Program-made: the position numbers and the translations under genes
Part shown: piece by piece, positions 34,808-43,128 of the stretch
Numbering within the stretch: the stretch's first letter is position 1
Layout: every line of letters starts with the position of its first letter
Source of the DNA: Azospirillum sp. TSH58
Lineage (GTDB): Bacteria > Pseudomonadota > Alphaproteobacteria > Azospirillales > Azospirillaceae
Direction of reading: 5' to 3'
Length of the DNA: 64,000 bases
Assembly (NCBI RefSeq): GCF_003119115.1
Contig: NZ_CP022367.1
Coordinates: 1,167,001-1,231,000, forward strand
Notes under the pieces: model-generated
Database searches by the model: none
What the model was told of the DNA's origin: nothing
Seen by the model: the letters and a program-made list of their open reading frames with translations, nothing else

Positions 34808-35980
34808 TTACGGCTTGAGCACGACCTTGATGCAGCCGTCCCGCTTGTCGCGGAAGGTCTCGTACATGCCCGGCCCCTCGGCCAGACCCACGGTGTGGGT
34901 GATGACGAAGGACGGGTCGATCTGGCCCTCCTGGATGCGGCGCAGCAGGTCGTCGGTCCAGCGGTTGACGTGGGTCTGGCCCATGCGCCAGGTCAGGCCC
35001 TTGTTCATCGACATGCCGAAGGGGACCTTGTCGATCAGCCCGCCATAGACGCCGGGGATCGACAGCGTGCCCGCCGGGCGGCAGACATACATCATCTCGC
35101 GCAGCACATGCGCGCGGTCGGATTCCAGCATCAGCGCCTGCTTGGCGCGGTCGTAGATGGAATCGAGCGTGGCGGTGGCGTGCGCCTCCATGCCGACGGC
35201 GTCGATGCACTTCTCCGGACCCTTGCCGCCGGTCAGCTCGTTCAGCCGCTCGACGACGCTTTCCTCTTCGAAATTGATGGTGATGGCGCCGCCGGCCTTG
35301 GCCATGGACAGGCGCTCGGGCACGCGGTCGATGGCGATGACCTGCTTGGCGCCCAGCAGGACGGCGCTGCGGATCGTCATCTGCCCGACCGGGCCGCAGC
35401 CCCAGATCGCCACGGTGTCGGTCGGCTGGATGTCGCACTGGGCCGCGGCCTGCCAGCCGGTGGGGAAGATGTCGCCGAGGAACAGCACCTGCTCGTCGCT
35501 CAGCCCGTCCGGGATCTTCACATGGGTGCGGTCTGCGAAGGGGACGCGCACGTACTCCGCCTGACCGCCCGCGTAGCCGCCGGTCAGGTGGGTGTAGCCG
35601 AACAGCCCGGCGGTGGTGTGGCCGAACAGCTTGTCGGCCATCGCCTTGTTGCGGTTGGAGCGCTCACAGACCGAATAGTTGCCGCGGCGGCATTGGTCGC
35701 ACTCGCCGCACCAGATGGTGAAGGGCACGACGACGCGGTCGCCGACCTTCAGGGCGCTCTTGGCCTCGGCCCCGACATCGACGACCTCGCCCATGAACTC
35801 GTGACCCAGGATGTCGCCCTTCTCCATGCCGGGCATGAAATGGTCGTAGAGATGCAGATCCGAACCGCAGATGGCGCAGGACGTGACCTTGACGATGGCG
35901 TCGCGGGGCTGCTCGATCTCCGGGTCGGGGACGGTGTCGTAACGGACGTCAGCGGTGCCGTGCCAGACCAGGGCTTTCAT
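34808..35980 (-). CDS. Zinc-dependent alcohol dehydrogenase (formaldehyde-dehydrogenase-like group)
   Basis: A medium-chain dehydrogenase of 390 aa. Catalytic-zinc ligands appear as CAICGSDLHLYD and GHEFMGEVVDVG. The structural-zinc cysteines are in CGECDQCRRGNYSVCERSN. The Rossmann motif is WGCGPVGQMTIRSAVLLGA. An extended segment around GGYAGGQAEYVRVPFAD and the length put it in the glutathione-independent formaldehyde dehydrogenase-like subgroup, although many such proteins have other substrates. It sits between an SDR gene 51 bp upstream and a small membrane-protein gene. A role in aldehyde or alcohol detoxification under stress is inferred. Confidence 0.87.
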   Translation of the reverse strand: MKALVWHGTADVRYDTVPDPEIEQPRDAIVKVTSCAICGSDLHLYDHFMPGMEKGDILGHEFMGEVVDVGAEAKSALKVGDRVVVPFTIWCGECDQCRRGNYSVCERSNRNKAMADKLFGHTTAGLFGYTHLTGGYAGGQAEYVRVPFADRTHVKIPDGLSDEQVLFLGDIFPTGWQAAAQCDIQPTDTVAIWGCGPVGQMTIRSAVLLGAKQVIAIDRVPERLSMAKAGGAITINFEEESVVERLNELTGGKGPEKCIDAVGMEAHATATLDSIYDRAKQALMLESDRAHVLREMMYVCRPAGTLSIPGVYGGLIDKVPFGMSMNKGLTWRMGQTHVNRWTDDLLRRIQEGQIDPSFVITHTVGLAEGPGMYETFRDKRDGCIKVVLKP

Positions 35981-36031
35981 GCGGGGCTCCTCCGTAACGG
36001 GTGGTGGGGAAGGTGGGCGGGAAACCTGCGA

Positions 36032-36823
36032 TCAGTGGTGGCCCGAACCGGGCTCGGCCTGCTTGCGGTGCTGCTCGGCCAGCACGCCGGAGGGAGTCAC
36101 GGCGGCCACGGCGGTCTGCAGCTTGTTCTTCCAGCCGGCCACCACGTCGCCGTCGCCGCGCATCATCGCGTCGAAGCCGACCTTGGCGACCATCGCCGGG
36201 TCGTCCTTCTTGCCCTGGCCGATCTTGGTGTCCTCCATGCCGGCGCGCTCGAAGAACGCGGTGTCGGTGGCGCCGGGCATCAGGCAGGTGACCGTCACCC
36301 CGGAGTCCTTGATCTCGTGGCGCAGAGCGAAGGAGAAGGAATCGATGAAGGCCTTCGTGCCGTTGTAGACCGCCTGATAGGTGCCGGGCATGAAGCCGGC
36401 GATCGAGCCGGTGATGAGGATGCGGCCCTGCTTGCGGTCGCGCATGCCCCGCCCGATCGTCTGGATCAGGTAGAGCGTGCCGGTGATGTTGGTGTCGATG
36501 ACGTGCCGGGCCTCCTGGAAATCCTGATCGAGGAAGCCGTGGCCCAGCCCGTGGCCGGCGTTGGCGAGCAGGGCGTCGACCGGACGGCCCTTCACCGCCG
36601 CGAAGAGTGCGTCGACCCCGTCGAGGGTGGCGAGGTCCGCCTGCACCGTTTCGACCAGCGCCCCGAGGGAGCGGAGTTCCTTGGCGGCCTCCTCGATCGC
36701 CGGGTCGTCGGCGGCGATCAGGAGGTCGAAGCCATTCCGGGCGCATTGCTTGGCGAGTTCGAGGCCGATGCCGGTGGACGCCCCGGTGACGACGGCAAGG
36801 GAGCGGGTGGCTGCACGAGCCAT
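36032..36823 (-). CDS. Short-chain dehydrogenase/reductase (SDR)
   Basis: A 263-aa SDR. The cofactor motif is TGASTGIG (near 14-21), with NAGHG near 89 and an active site of S-Y-K type: TGSIAGFMPGTYQAVYNGTKAF. The start MARAATRSL was preferred over a longer frame because the extension has the look of non-coding sequence. The C-terminal part (GDGDVVAGWKNKLQTAV) resembles SDRs of the DltE/YqjQ type. It is the first gene of a three-gene unit with the zinc dehydrogenase and the small membrane protein. Substrate is unknown. The 267-bp gap to the next gene carries the promoters described below. Confidence 0.87.
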   Translation of the reverse strand: MARAATRSLAVVTGASTGIGLELAKQCARNGFDLLIAADDPAIEEAAKELRSLGALVETVQADLATLDGVDALFAAVKGRPVDALLANAGHGLGHGFLDQDFQEARHVIDTNITGTLYLIQTIGRGMRDRKQGRILITGSIAGFMPGTYQAVYNGTKAFIDSFSFALRHEIKDSGVTVTCLMPGATDTAFFERAGMEDTKIGQGKKDDPAMVAKVGFDAMMRGDGDVVAGWKNKLQTAVAAVTPSGVLAEQHRKQAEPGSGHH

Positions 36824-37038
36824 GGGAGCGGTCCTCTTTGCGAATCGGGAGAATCCCTCAACCCAACTGGAGCCGGCAGCCGTTGGTTCCGCCATCTTCG
36901 CCGCCGTCCCTCGCCATGGGGGGCAAGCGCAACGAGACGGTGCCGCAAAAAAATGCATAAGGCTTAATCAGGTCGGGTCTCTGCCCGAATCTTGATCATG
37001 CGCGGCGCCGATCCCCAGCGATTCCGCGCCGTTCCGGC

Positions 37039-37054
37039 TGGCACGCCTCTTGCT
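37039..37054 (+). promoter_or_regulatory. Sigma-54 (RpoN) promoter, -24/-12 type
   Basis: TGGCACG (37039-37045), four bases, then TTGCT (37050-37054) is a perfect match to the sigma-54 consensus TGGCACG-N4-TTGCW. It points rightward into the GntR/amino-acid ABC operon, and the start of transcription should fall about 12 bases downstream, inside the GntR-type palindrome. I could not find a convincing NtrC or other enhancer site upstream by eye. RpoN control fits a nitrogen-source transporter. Confidence 0.75.
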
Positions 37055-37060
37055 CAACAG

Positions 37061-37074
37061 TCTTGTATACAAGA
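37061..37074 (+). promoter_or_regulatory. GntR-family operator palindrome
   Basis: TCTTGTATACAAGA is a perfect 14-bp palindrome. Its core TTGTATACAA matches operators of the FadR-like (FCD) GntR group. It lies 17 bp before the GntR-family start and overlaps the predicted start point of the sigma-54 promoter, so binding would block transcription of the regulator and the transporter. Confidence 0.8.
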
Positions 37075-37090
37075 TTGGTGCGGCAGCCTG

Positions 37091-37768
37091 ATGACCCAGC
37101 TTCCCGACAGCATCGAAGACAGCGTGATCTCCGCCATCCTGGGCGGCCGGCTGCGGCCCGGCACCCGGCTGGGCGAGGCGAAGCTGGCCGAGGTCTACGG
37201 CGTGTCCCGCACCCGCGTGCGCGAAGCGATGATGCGGCTGGAGACGCGCGGCATCGTGCATGTCAGCGCCCGGCGCGGCTGGTTCGTCGTCGAGCCTTCG
37301 GCGACGGAGGCGCGGGCCGCCTTCCAGGCGCGGCGGGTGATCGAGACCGGGATGCTGCGCGACCTGCACACGCTGCCCGGCGACGCCGTCGCCCACCTGC
37401 GCGCCCATGTCGAGGAGGAGCGGGAGGCGCTGCAGACCGGCCATGTCGGGTCGCGCACCTGCCTGCTCGGCGACTTCCACATCCACCTCGCCCACGCCTT
37501 CGGCAACGCCTTCCTGACCGACATCCTGCGCGACCTGACCGCGCGCACGACGCTGGTCTCGATGCTCTACCAGTCCGACCAGGACGCCGCGGCGTCCAGC
37601 GACGACCACGCCGGCATCGTGACGCTGCTGGCCGACGGCGACTACGCCGGCGCGGCGCGGCTGATGGACGAACACATCCGGCGCGTCGAGGACGGCCTCG
37701 ACCTCGCCGCCGCCCCCGATCCCCTGGCCGGCCTGCGCGAGATCCTCTCGCCCGGCGCCCCCGCCTGA
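37091..37768 (+). CDS. GntR-family transcriptional regulator (FCD type)
   Basis: A 225-aa regulator. The N-terminal winged helix carries LGEAKLAEVYGVSRTRVREAMMRLETRGIV. The C-terminal helical FCD effector domain carries the metal-linked pattern DFHIHLAHAFGN near 130 and DDHAGIV near 175. The start MTQLPDS was taken at 37091, past the palindrome; a longer frame would read through the operator and promoter and is rejected. It is the first gene of the amino-acid ABC operon, 48 bp ahead of the binding-protein gene. Autorepression with relief by the imported compound is the likely scheme. Confidence 0.9.
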   Translation: MTQLPDSIEDSVISAILGGRLRPGTRLGEAKLAEVYGVSRTRVREAMMRLETRGIVHVSARRGWFVVEPSATEARAAFQARRVIETGMLRDLHTLPGDAVAHLRAHVEEEREALQTGHVGSRTCLLGDFHIHLAHAFGNAFLTDILRDLTARTTLVSMLYQSDQDAAASSDDHAGIVTLLADGDYAGAARLMDEHIRRVEDGLDLAAAPDPLAGLREILSPGAPA

Positions 37769-37816
37769 CCCTTTCAAACAACCATTCCATCCAGCAAAAC
37801 CGGAGGAGTTAGAGAC

Positions 37817-38608
37817 ATGAAGCGCAGGACCCTGCTCGCCCTGGCCGTCGCCGCCGTCGCCGGTCTGTCCATCGCCCAGGCCCCCGCCGCGCGGGCCGAC
37901 GCCCTTCAGGACATCACCAAGCGCGGCACGCTGCGCGTCGCCGTCCCGCAGGACTTCCCGCCCTTCGGCTCGGTCGGCCCGGACATGACCCCGCTCGGCT
38001 ACGACATCGACGTGGCGAAGCTGATCGGCGCCAAGATGGGCGTGAAGGTGGAGCTGGTGCCGGTGACCAGCGCCAACCGCATCCCCTTCCTGCAGACCAA
38101 CAAGGTCGATCTGGTGATCTCCAGCCTCGGCAAGAACGCGGAGCGCGAGAAGGTCATCGACTTCACCGACGCCTACGCTCCCTTCTTCAACGGCGTCTTC
38201 GCCCCGGCCGGCGTGACCGCCTCGAAGCCGGAGGAACTGGCCGGCAAGACCATCGGCGTGACCCGCGGCGCCATCGAGGATCTGGAACTGACCAAGATCG
38301 CCCCGGCCGACGCGGTCATCAAGCGCTACGAGGACAACAACGGCACCATCTCCGCCTTCCTGTCCGGTCAGGTCGAGGTGGTGGCGACCGGCAACGTCGT
38401 GGCGGCGGCGATCCTCGCCCGCAACCCGCCGAAGCGGCCGGAGCTGAAGTTCCTCATCAAGAACTCCCCCTGCTTCATCGGCCTGAGCAAGGAGCAGCCG
38501 GCCCTGCTGGAGAAGCTGAACGGCATCCTGGCGGCGGCCAAGGCCGACGGCTCGCTGAACGCCATCGCGCAGAAGTGGCTGTCCGCCGACCTGCCGAAGG
38601 ACCTCTGA
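37817..38608 (+). CDS. Polar amino-acid ABC importer, solute-binding protein
   Basis: A periplasmic family 3 binding protein (263 aa). The signal peptide ends near AARADA (about 27). The mature start ITKRGTLRVAVPQDFPPFG is typical. Ligand-binding motifs follow: LGYDIDVAKLIGAKMGV, NRIPFLQTNKVDLVIS and ITRxAxERxKxIDFTDxY-like ERVKVIDFTDAY region (written here EREKVIDFTDAY). GGAGGAG precedes the ATG. A stable hairpin at 38630-38675 follows. The regulator and sigma-54 promoter upstream suggest a nitrogen-containing substrate, probably an amino acid or amine. Confidence 0.92.
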   Translation: MKRRTLLALAVAAVAGLSIAQAPAARADALQDITKRGTLRVAVPQDFPPFGSVGPDMTPLGYDIDVAKLIGAKMGVKVELVPVTSANRIPFLQTNKVDLVISSLGKNAEREKVIDFTDAYAPFFNGVFAPAGVTASKPEELAGKTIGVTRGAIEDLELTKIAPADAVIKRYEDNNGTISAFLSGQVEVVATGNVVAAAILARNPPKRPELKFLIKNSPCFIGLSKEQPALLEKLNGILAAAKADGSLNAIAQKWLSADLPKDL

Positions 38609-38629
38609 CCCAGGGACCTCTGACGATGA

Positions 38630-38675
38630 CCGGGCCGGGACGCCGCGGGTGGCTTCGGCCGCCCCGGCGGCCCGG
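38630..38675 (+). promoter_or_regulatory. Intercistronic stem-loop after the binding-protein gene
   Basis: The outer stem CCGGGCCG (38630-38637) pairs with CGGCCCGG (38668-38675). Inside it GGGTGGC-TTCG-GCCGCCC forms a UUCG-tetraloop hairpin, one of the most stable RNA loops. It lies in the 94-bp gap before the first permease gene. Binding-protein messages are often protected by such structures, and no U-tract is present. Confidence 0.7.
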
Positions 38676-38702
38676 CGTGTGGAGGGTTGACCGGAGGGCC
38701 GC

Positions 38703-39374
38703 ATGACCTACCGCTTCGATTATTCGTGGATCGCCGAATACTGGCCCGTCATCCTGAAGGGCCTGCTGACGACGGTCGAACTGACCCTGATCGGCACGCT
38801 GTTCGGGGTGGCGCTGGGCATCGCCTGCGCCTGGACGCGGTCGCTCGGGCCGCGCTGGATGCGCCCGCCGGTCGTCGCCTATGTCGAGCTGATCCGCAAC
38901 ACGCCCTTCCTGATCCAGCTCTTCTTCATCTTCTTCGGCCTGCCGTCGCTCGGTGTGCAGATGACCGAGTTCCAGGCGGCGGTGCTGGCGATGGTCATCA
39001 ACCTCGGCGCCTACAGCGGCGAGATCATCCGCGCCGGCATCGAGGCCACCCCGCGCGGCCAGTTCGAGGCCGGGGCCAGCCTCGCCATGACGCGGTTCGA
39101 AACCTTCCGCCACGTCGTCCTGATCCCGGCGCTGCAACGGATCTGGCCGGCGCTGTCGTCGCAGATCGTCATCGTCATGCTCGGCTCGGCGGTGGTGTCG
39201 CAGATCGCGGCGGAGGACATCACCTTCGCCGCCAACTTCATCCAGTCGCGGACCTTCCGCGCCTTCGAGAGCTACTTCCTGACCACCGGCCTCTATCTGC
39301 TGCTGGCGCTGGCGCTGCGGCAGGCGCTGCGCGGCGTCGGGCGGATGCTGTTCCCGCGGAGGGCCGCGCGATGA
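38703..39374 (+). CDS. Amino-acid ABC importer permease (HisM/GlnP family), first
   Basis: A 223-aa inner-membrane permease. It begins MTYRFDYSWIAEYWPVILKG, has LTTVELTLIGTLFGVALGI as the first helix, the NTPFLIQLFFIFFGLPSLG motif and the EAA-like loop ATPRGQFEAGASLAMTRFET. The end of the gene overlaps the next permease start (ATGATGA). Both permeases form a heterodimer with the ATPase encoded downstream. Confidence 0.93.
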   Translation: MTYRFDYSWIAEYWPVILKGLLTTVELTLIGTLFGVALGIACAWTRSLGPRWMRPPVVAYVELIRNTPFLIQLFFIFFGLPSLGVQMTEFQAAVLAMVINLGAYSGEIIRAGIEATPRGQFEAGASLAMTRFETFRHVVLIPALQRIWPALSSQIVIVMLGSAVVSQIAAEDITFAANFIQSRTFRAFESYFLTTGLYLLLALALRQALRGVGRMLFPRRAAR

Positions 39375-40030
39375 TGAGCTTCACCCTGTGGGACATCCTG
39401 CGCAACCTGCTGTTGGCGGCGCGCTGGACGGTGGTCCTCTCGCTCGTCTCCTTCATCGGCGGCGGGCTTTTGGGGATGGCGCTGCTCTACCTGCGGATCG
39501 GCAAGGCGCGGGCCGGACAGATGGTCGTCCAGGGCTATGTCGAGCTGTTCCAGGGCACGCCGCTGCTGATGCAGCTCTTCCTCGCCTTCTTCGGGCTCGG
39601 CCTGTTCGGCATCGACGTCCCGGCCTGGCTGGCCGCCGGGCTGGCGCTGATCCTGTGGACGGCGGCCTTCCTGGTGGAGATCTGGCGCGGCTGCGTGGAA
39701 TCGGTCGCCCGCGGCCAGTGGGAGGCGTCGGCCAGCCTCGGCATGGGCTACGTCCAGCAGATGCGCTACGTGATCCTGCCCCAGGCGGTGCGCGTCGCCG
39801 TCCCGCCCACCGTCGGCTTCTCCGTGCAGGTGGTGAAGGGCACGGCGCTGACCTCGATCATCGGCTTCGTCGAGCTGTCCAAGGCCGGCACGGTCGTCAC
39901 CAACGCGACCTTCGAACCCTTCACCGTCTACGGGCTGGTCGCCCTGATCTACTTCGCGCTGTGCTGGCCCCTGTCCAAGAGCAGCCAGATTCTGGAAAGG
40001 AAGCTCAATGTCGCTCATCGCAATCACTGA
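39371..40030 (+). CDS. Amino-acid ABC importer permease (HisM/GlnP family), second
   Basis: A 219-aa permease with helices AARWTVVLSLVSFIGGGLLG and VQGYVELFQGTPLLMQLFLAF, and the cytoplasmic loop SVARGQWEASASLGMGYVQQ. The ATG at 39371 overlaps the preceding stop and is followed by a second ATG, so the first residue could be either. It overlaps the ATPase gene by 23 bp, which implies tight coupling of all three transporter subunits. Confidence 0.93.
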   Translation: MMSFTLWDILRNLLLAARWTVVLSLVSFIGGGLLGMALLYLRIGKARAGQMVVQGYVELFQGTPLLMQLFLAFFGLGLFGIDVPAWLAAGLALILWTAAFLVEIWRGCVESVARGQWEASASLGMGYVQQMRYVILPQAVRVAVPPTVGFSVQVVKGTALTSIIGFVELSKAGTVVTNATFEPFTVYGLVALIYFALCWPLSKSSQILERKLNVAHRNH

Positions 40031-40742
40031 GGTGAAGAAGCGCTTCGGCGACGTCGAAGTCCTGAAGGGGATCAACCTGGACGTCGAGCGCGGCGAGGTC
40101 GTCGCCATCATCGGCAAGAGCGGTTCGGGAAAGAGCACGCTTCTGCGCTGCGTCAACGGGCTGGAGATGATCGACGACGGCTCGATCATGGTGGCCGGCG
40201 CCCAGCTCATCAACGACGACCTCCACCTGAAGGCGCTGCGGCTGAAGGTCGGCATGATCTTCCAGCAGTTCAACCTGTTCCCGCACCTGTCGGCGGGGCG
40301 CAACGTCATGCTCTCGCAGATGGTCGTCAAGAAGACGCCGGCGCGCGAGGCGGAGGCGATGGCCCGCCGCATGCTGGAGCGGGTGGGCCTGGGCCACAAG
40401 TTCGACGCCTACCCCGACCAGCTTTCCGGCGGGCAGCAGCAGCGCGTCGCCATCGCGCGGGCGCTGTCCATGCAGCCGATGGCCCTGCTGTGCGACGAGA
40501 TCACCTCCGCCCTCGATCCGGAGCTGGTGAACGAGGTGCTGGCGGTGGTGAAGGAACTGGCCGCCGACGGCATGACGCTGATGATGGTGACCCACGAGAT
40601 GCGCTTCGCCCGCGAGGTCTGCGACCGGGTCGTCTTCATGCACCAGGGCCGCGTCCACGAGATCGGCCCGTCCGAGGAGGTCTTCGGCAACCCCCGCACC
40701 CCGGAACTCCGACAGTTCCTCGGTGCGCAACTGGTCGTCTGA
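40008..40742 (+). CDS. Amino-acid ABC importer ATP-binding protein
   Basis: A 244-aa ATPase of the polar amino-acid (GlnQ/HisP) group. Walker A is GKSGSGKST (near 37-45), the Q-loop FQQFNLFPH, the signature LSGGQQQRVAIARAL and Walker B LLCDEITSALD. The switch is VTHEMRFAREVCDRVVFM, a phrase characteristic of this group. It completes the importer. A terminator hairpin follows six bases after the stop. Confidence 0.95.
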   Translation: MSLIAITEVKKRFGDVEVLKGINLDVERGEVVAIIGKSGSGKSTLLRCVNGLEMIDDGSIMVAGAQLINDDLHLKALRLKVGMIFQQFNLFPHLSAGRNVMLSQMVVKKTPAREAEAMARRMLERVGLGHKFDAYPDQLSGGQQQRVAIARALSMQPMALLCDEITSALDPELVNEVLAVVKELAADGMTLMMVTHEMRFAREVCDRVVFMHQGRVHEIGPSEEVFGNPRTPELRQFLGAQLVV

Positions 40743-40747
40743 CAGCA

Positions 40748-40783
40748 AAAGGGCGCCGGTGGCATGACCGCCGGCGCCCTTTC
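40748..40783. terminator. Bidirectional rho-independent terminator
   Basis: AAAGGGCGCCGG (40748-40759) and CCGGCGCCCTTT (40771-40782) are perfectly inverted, and the inner TGG/CCG part can extend the stem through G-U pairing. The flanking A-run and T-run give U-tracts in both directions. It lies between the convergent amino-acid ABC operon (stop 40742) and the SGNH hydrolase gene (stop 40805). Confidence 0.85.
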
Positions 40784-40804
40784 CCAAGAACGGATGATGC
40801 GAAC

Positions 40805-41560
40805 TCAGCGCGCCGCGGTCTTCTCGCTCATCACCCGCGGGGTGTCGATCATGTCGGCGACGAACTCCGCCAGACAGCGGTAGCTGAGGTCCTTCAGGTG
40901 GAGGCCGTCGTTGCTCAGCACCTGATCGGCGGCGAAGTGCCGGCTTTCCAGCCACCACGCCATGATGCGGTAGCGGTCGAGCACCGGCACGTCGAGTTCC
41001 CGGCCCAGCGCCACCACGGTGGACGCGTAGGCGGCGTAGGAGTCGACCTTGGCTTCGCCGGGGAAGGACTGCGGGTTCATCAGGATGACGTCGGCGCCGG
41101 TCTTGCGGATCCGGGCGATGCCGTCGCGAACGGTGGCGGCGAAGGCGTCGAGCGGCACCTTCTGGAAGCTGTCGTTGGTCCCGACCTGCCAGACCACGAG
41201 GTCCGGCTTGGCGTCCAGCACGTCCTTGTCGAAGCGGACGAGGTTGGCCCCCGCCGTCTCGCCGCCGATGCCCTTGTTCAGGACCTGAATGGCCGAGGTG
41301 GCGTGACGCTGCTCAAGAATGGCGTCGAGCTGGGCGGGGTAGGTGGCGGTGACGCTGGTGGCCCCGACGCCTTCCGTGCTGGACGACCCCATCGCGACGA
41401 CCGTCAGCGGCTGCCCGGCGGCCAGGGCAGCCCGGCTGTGCGCCAGTCCGGCGGCGGCTGAATCCGCGCCGGGGGGGACCGGGCAAAGCGCCGACGCGGC
41501 GGCGGCACCGCTCCACAAAACCCAAGCGGCCAACACTCCGCCAAGCACCCGTCCCGTCAT
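40805..41560 (-). CDS. Secreted SGNH/GDSL-family hydrolase
   Basis: A predicted periplasmic esterase of 251 aa. A signal peptide (about 1-23) precedes the mature start. Block I is VVAMGSSSTEGVGA, so the nucleophile lies in GSSS instead of GDS, a variant used by one SGNH subgroup. Block III is WQVGTNDSF (GxND) and block V is NDGLHL (DxxH), giving a complete Ser-Asp-His set. It removes acyl groups from sugars or lipids in known relatives. It is divergent from an OpgC-like acyltransferase gene across 180 bp, so both may act on the same surface polysaccharide. Substrate is unknown. Confidence 0.87.
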   Translation of the reverse strand: MTGRVLGGVLAAWVLWSGAAAASALCPVPPGADSAAAGLAHSRAALAAGQPLTVVAMGSSSTEGVGATSVTATYPAQLDAILEQRHATSAIQVLNKGIGGETAGANLVRFDKDVLDAKPDLVVWQVGTNDSFQKVPLDAFAATVRDGIARIRKTGADVILMNPQSFPGEAKVDSYAAYASTVVALGRELDVPVLDRYRIMAWWLESRHFAADQVLSNDGLHLKDLSYRCLAEFVADMIDTPRVMSEKTAAR

Positions 41561-41739
41561 GAGCCACGCTCCCCTGGTTCGCCTCGTCGAGGCACGCTGT
41601 CTGAGGGCATGGTCCGGTGATCATGGTTAACGCATCGCTAAGCGGAGGAGCCGCTAACCCCTTTTCGTTCCTCATCAAAAGGGATGCTTTGCCGGGTTCG
41701 TCTGTATTCGGAATACGGACAAATAGGTGGGGGCGCGTT

Positions 41740-42954
41740 ATGACCAGGCACCATCTTCTGGATGGCCTGCGCGGCTATTTCCTCGTGTTCATGCTGGTGA
41801 ACCACATCTGGTTCGACGGGGGAAATCCGGTTGCCCTGGTCAATCACAACCAACTCGCCTTCGTCGAGGATGCGCAGGGCTTCATCCTCATCTCCGGACT
41901 GATCGTCGGGCTGTATTACGGCCGGCTCTACGCCGCCGGGCGGGACGAGGAGGCCGGGAAGCGGCTGCGCGCCCGCGTCTGGCAGCTCTACCTCTACTCG
42001 CTGGCGGTCTTCGCCGCCGTCGTCGCGATGGCGCTGCTGATCCCCGGCGCGCGCAGCGGCTGGGAGTCGCAACTGGGCAGCGCGCTCGGCCCGGCCCTGC
42101 CGGCGGTCCTGCTCCTGCTGCACCAGCCGGCGCTGATGGACATCCTGCCGCAATACATGCTGTACCTCGCGGCCTCGCCCCTGCTGATCCGCCTGACGCT
42201 CGCGGGCAAGGGCGGCGAGGTCATCGCGGGGAGCTTCGCCCTGTGGGCGGCGGTGCAGTTCGGCCTGCATCTGCCGCTGGCCGCCTCGCTGGAGGCATTG
42301 GCCGGCTCGGTCATTCCGGATTTCGCCCTGCGCGGGCACTTCAACCCGCTGGCGTGGCAGATCGTGTTCGTCACCGGGCTGGTGATCGGGACGCTGATGG
42401 CGGCGGAGCGGATCGACCTGCGCCCCTGGCTGTCCCGGGACCGCACGCTGCTCGCCCGGATCGCGCTGTATGTGGTGCTCGCCTTCATGGCGTGGCGGCT
42501 GGCCTTCACCTTCGACCTCGTGCCGGAGGACATGGCGGCGCGCTTCTGGAGCCTGCACGACCGCACCGAGTTCAGCCTGATCTTCCTGGTGAATTTCGCG
42601 GCGCTGGCCTTCCTGGTGACGTGGCTGCTGTCCGCCGGCGTCGAGGCCGCGTCCCCCGCCGCGCGCTGGGCGGGCCAGGCCCTGCAACGGCTCTTCCTGT
42701 TGCGCTTCCTGCGCTACCTCGGCGGCCATTCGCTGCAGGTCTATGCCTACCACGTCGTGCTCGCCTACGGGATCGTGCTGATCGACGAGGCGGTCCGGCC
42801 GGTGGGTGTCCTGGGCAAGACGGGCATCACGGTCCTGGCGGTCGCCAGTCTGGCGCTTCCGGCGTGGCTGCACGGGCGCTTCGCCGTGCCGGCACCGCGG
42901 CGCGCGGAGGTCCGGCGCCCCGCGACCGCCGCGGACCGGCGGGCGACGACCTGA
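41740..42954 (+). CDS. OpgC-like membrane protein (glucan/polysaccharide acyltransferase type)
   Basis: A 404-aa multi-helix inner-membrane protein. It opens with DGLRGYFLVFMLVNHIWFDG, the hallmark of the OpgC/acyltransferase-3-like group, and continues with LSIxG-like QGFILISGLIVGLYYG and DILPQYMLYLAASPL. Near the end, YLGGHSLQVYAYHVVLAYG resembles the final conserved histidine region. The start at 41740 has AGGTGGGGG upstream; earlier starts in frame lack support. OpgC adds succinyl groups to osmoregulated periplasmic glucans in E. coli and rhizobia. Whether it acts on glucan or exopolysaccharide here is not determined. Confidence 0.85.
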   Translation: MTRHHLLDGLRGYFLVFMLVNHIWFDGGNPVALVNHNQLAFVEDAQGFILISGLIVGLYYGRLYAAGRDEEAGKRLRARVWQLYLYSLAVFAAVVAMALLIPGARSGWESQLGSALGPALPAVLLLLHQPALMDILPQYMLYLAASPLLIRLTLAGKGGEVIAGSFALWAAVQFGLHLPLAASLEALAGSVIPDFALRGHFNPLAWQIVFVTGLVIGTLMAAERIDLRPWLSRDRTLLARIALYVVLAFMAWRLAFTFDLVPEDMAARFWSLHDRTEFSLIFLVNFAALAFLVTWLLSAGVEAASPAARWAGQALQRLFLLRFLRYLGGHSLQVYAYHVVLAYGIVLIDEAVRPVGVLGKTGITVLAVASLALPAWLHGRFAVPAPRRAEVRRPATAADRRATT

Positions 42955-43053
42955 GGCGACGGGCGGCGCGCCATCGCCTGACAACGTAACCGCGAAACCA
43001 AGCCGCTGCCGTGCTGTTCAACAGGATGGGCGTGGGTGCTTGAGGTGACTTAG

Positions 43054-43076
43054 CCCTCTCCCCTCCGGGGGGAGGG
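43054..43076. repeat. Half-copy R5 of the palindromic repeat
   Basis: CCCTCTCCCCTCCGGGGGGAGGG is an inverted repeat matching the end module of the intergenic repeat family. It lies between the OpgC-like gene and the nitrilase-fold gene, both read rightward. It may act as a weak terminator. Nothing else is recognisable in the surrounding 174 bp. Confidence 0.65.
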
Positions 43077-43128
43077 AAATGCTGATAGCGCCCGCTCGTC
43101 CATCCCGTCGCTTCGCGTGGTTGAAGGC

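Noticed and set aside
36032..36958. 308-aa version of the SDR starting at 36958
   Set aside because: The N-terminal extension lacks SDR features, and the family's Rossmann start begins right after the methionine at 36823.
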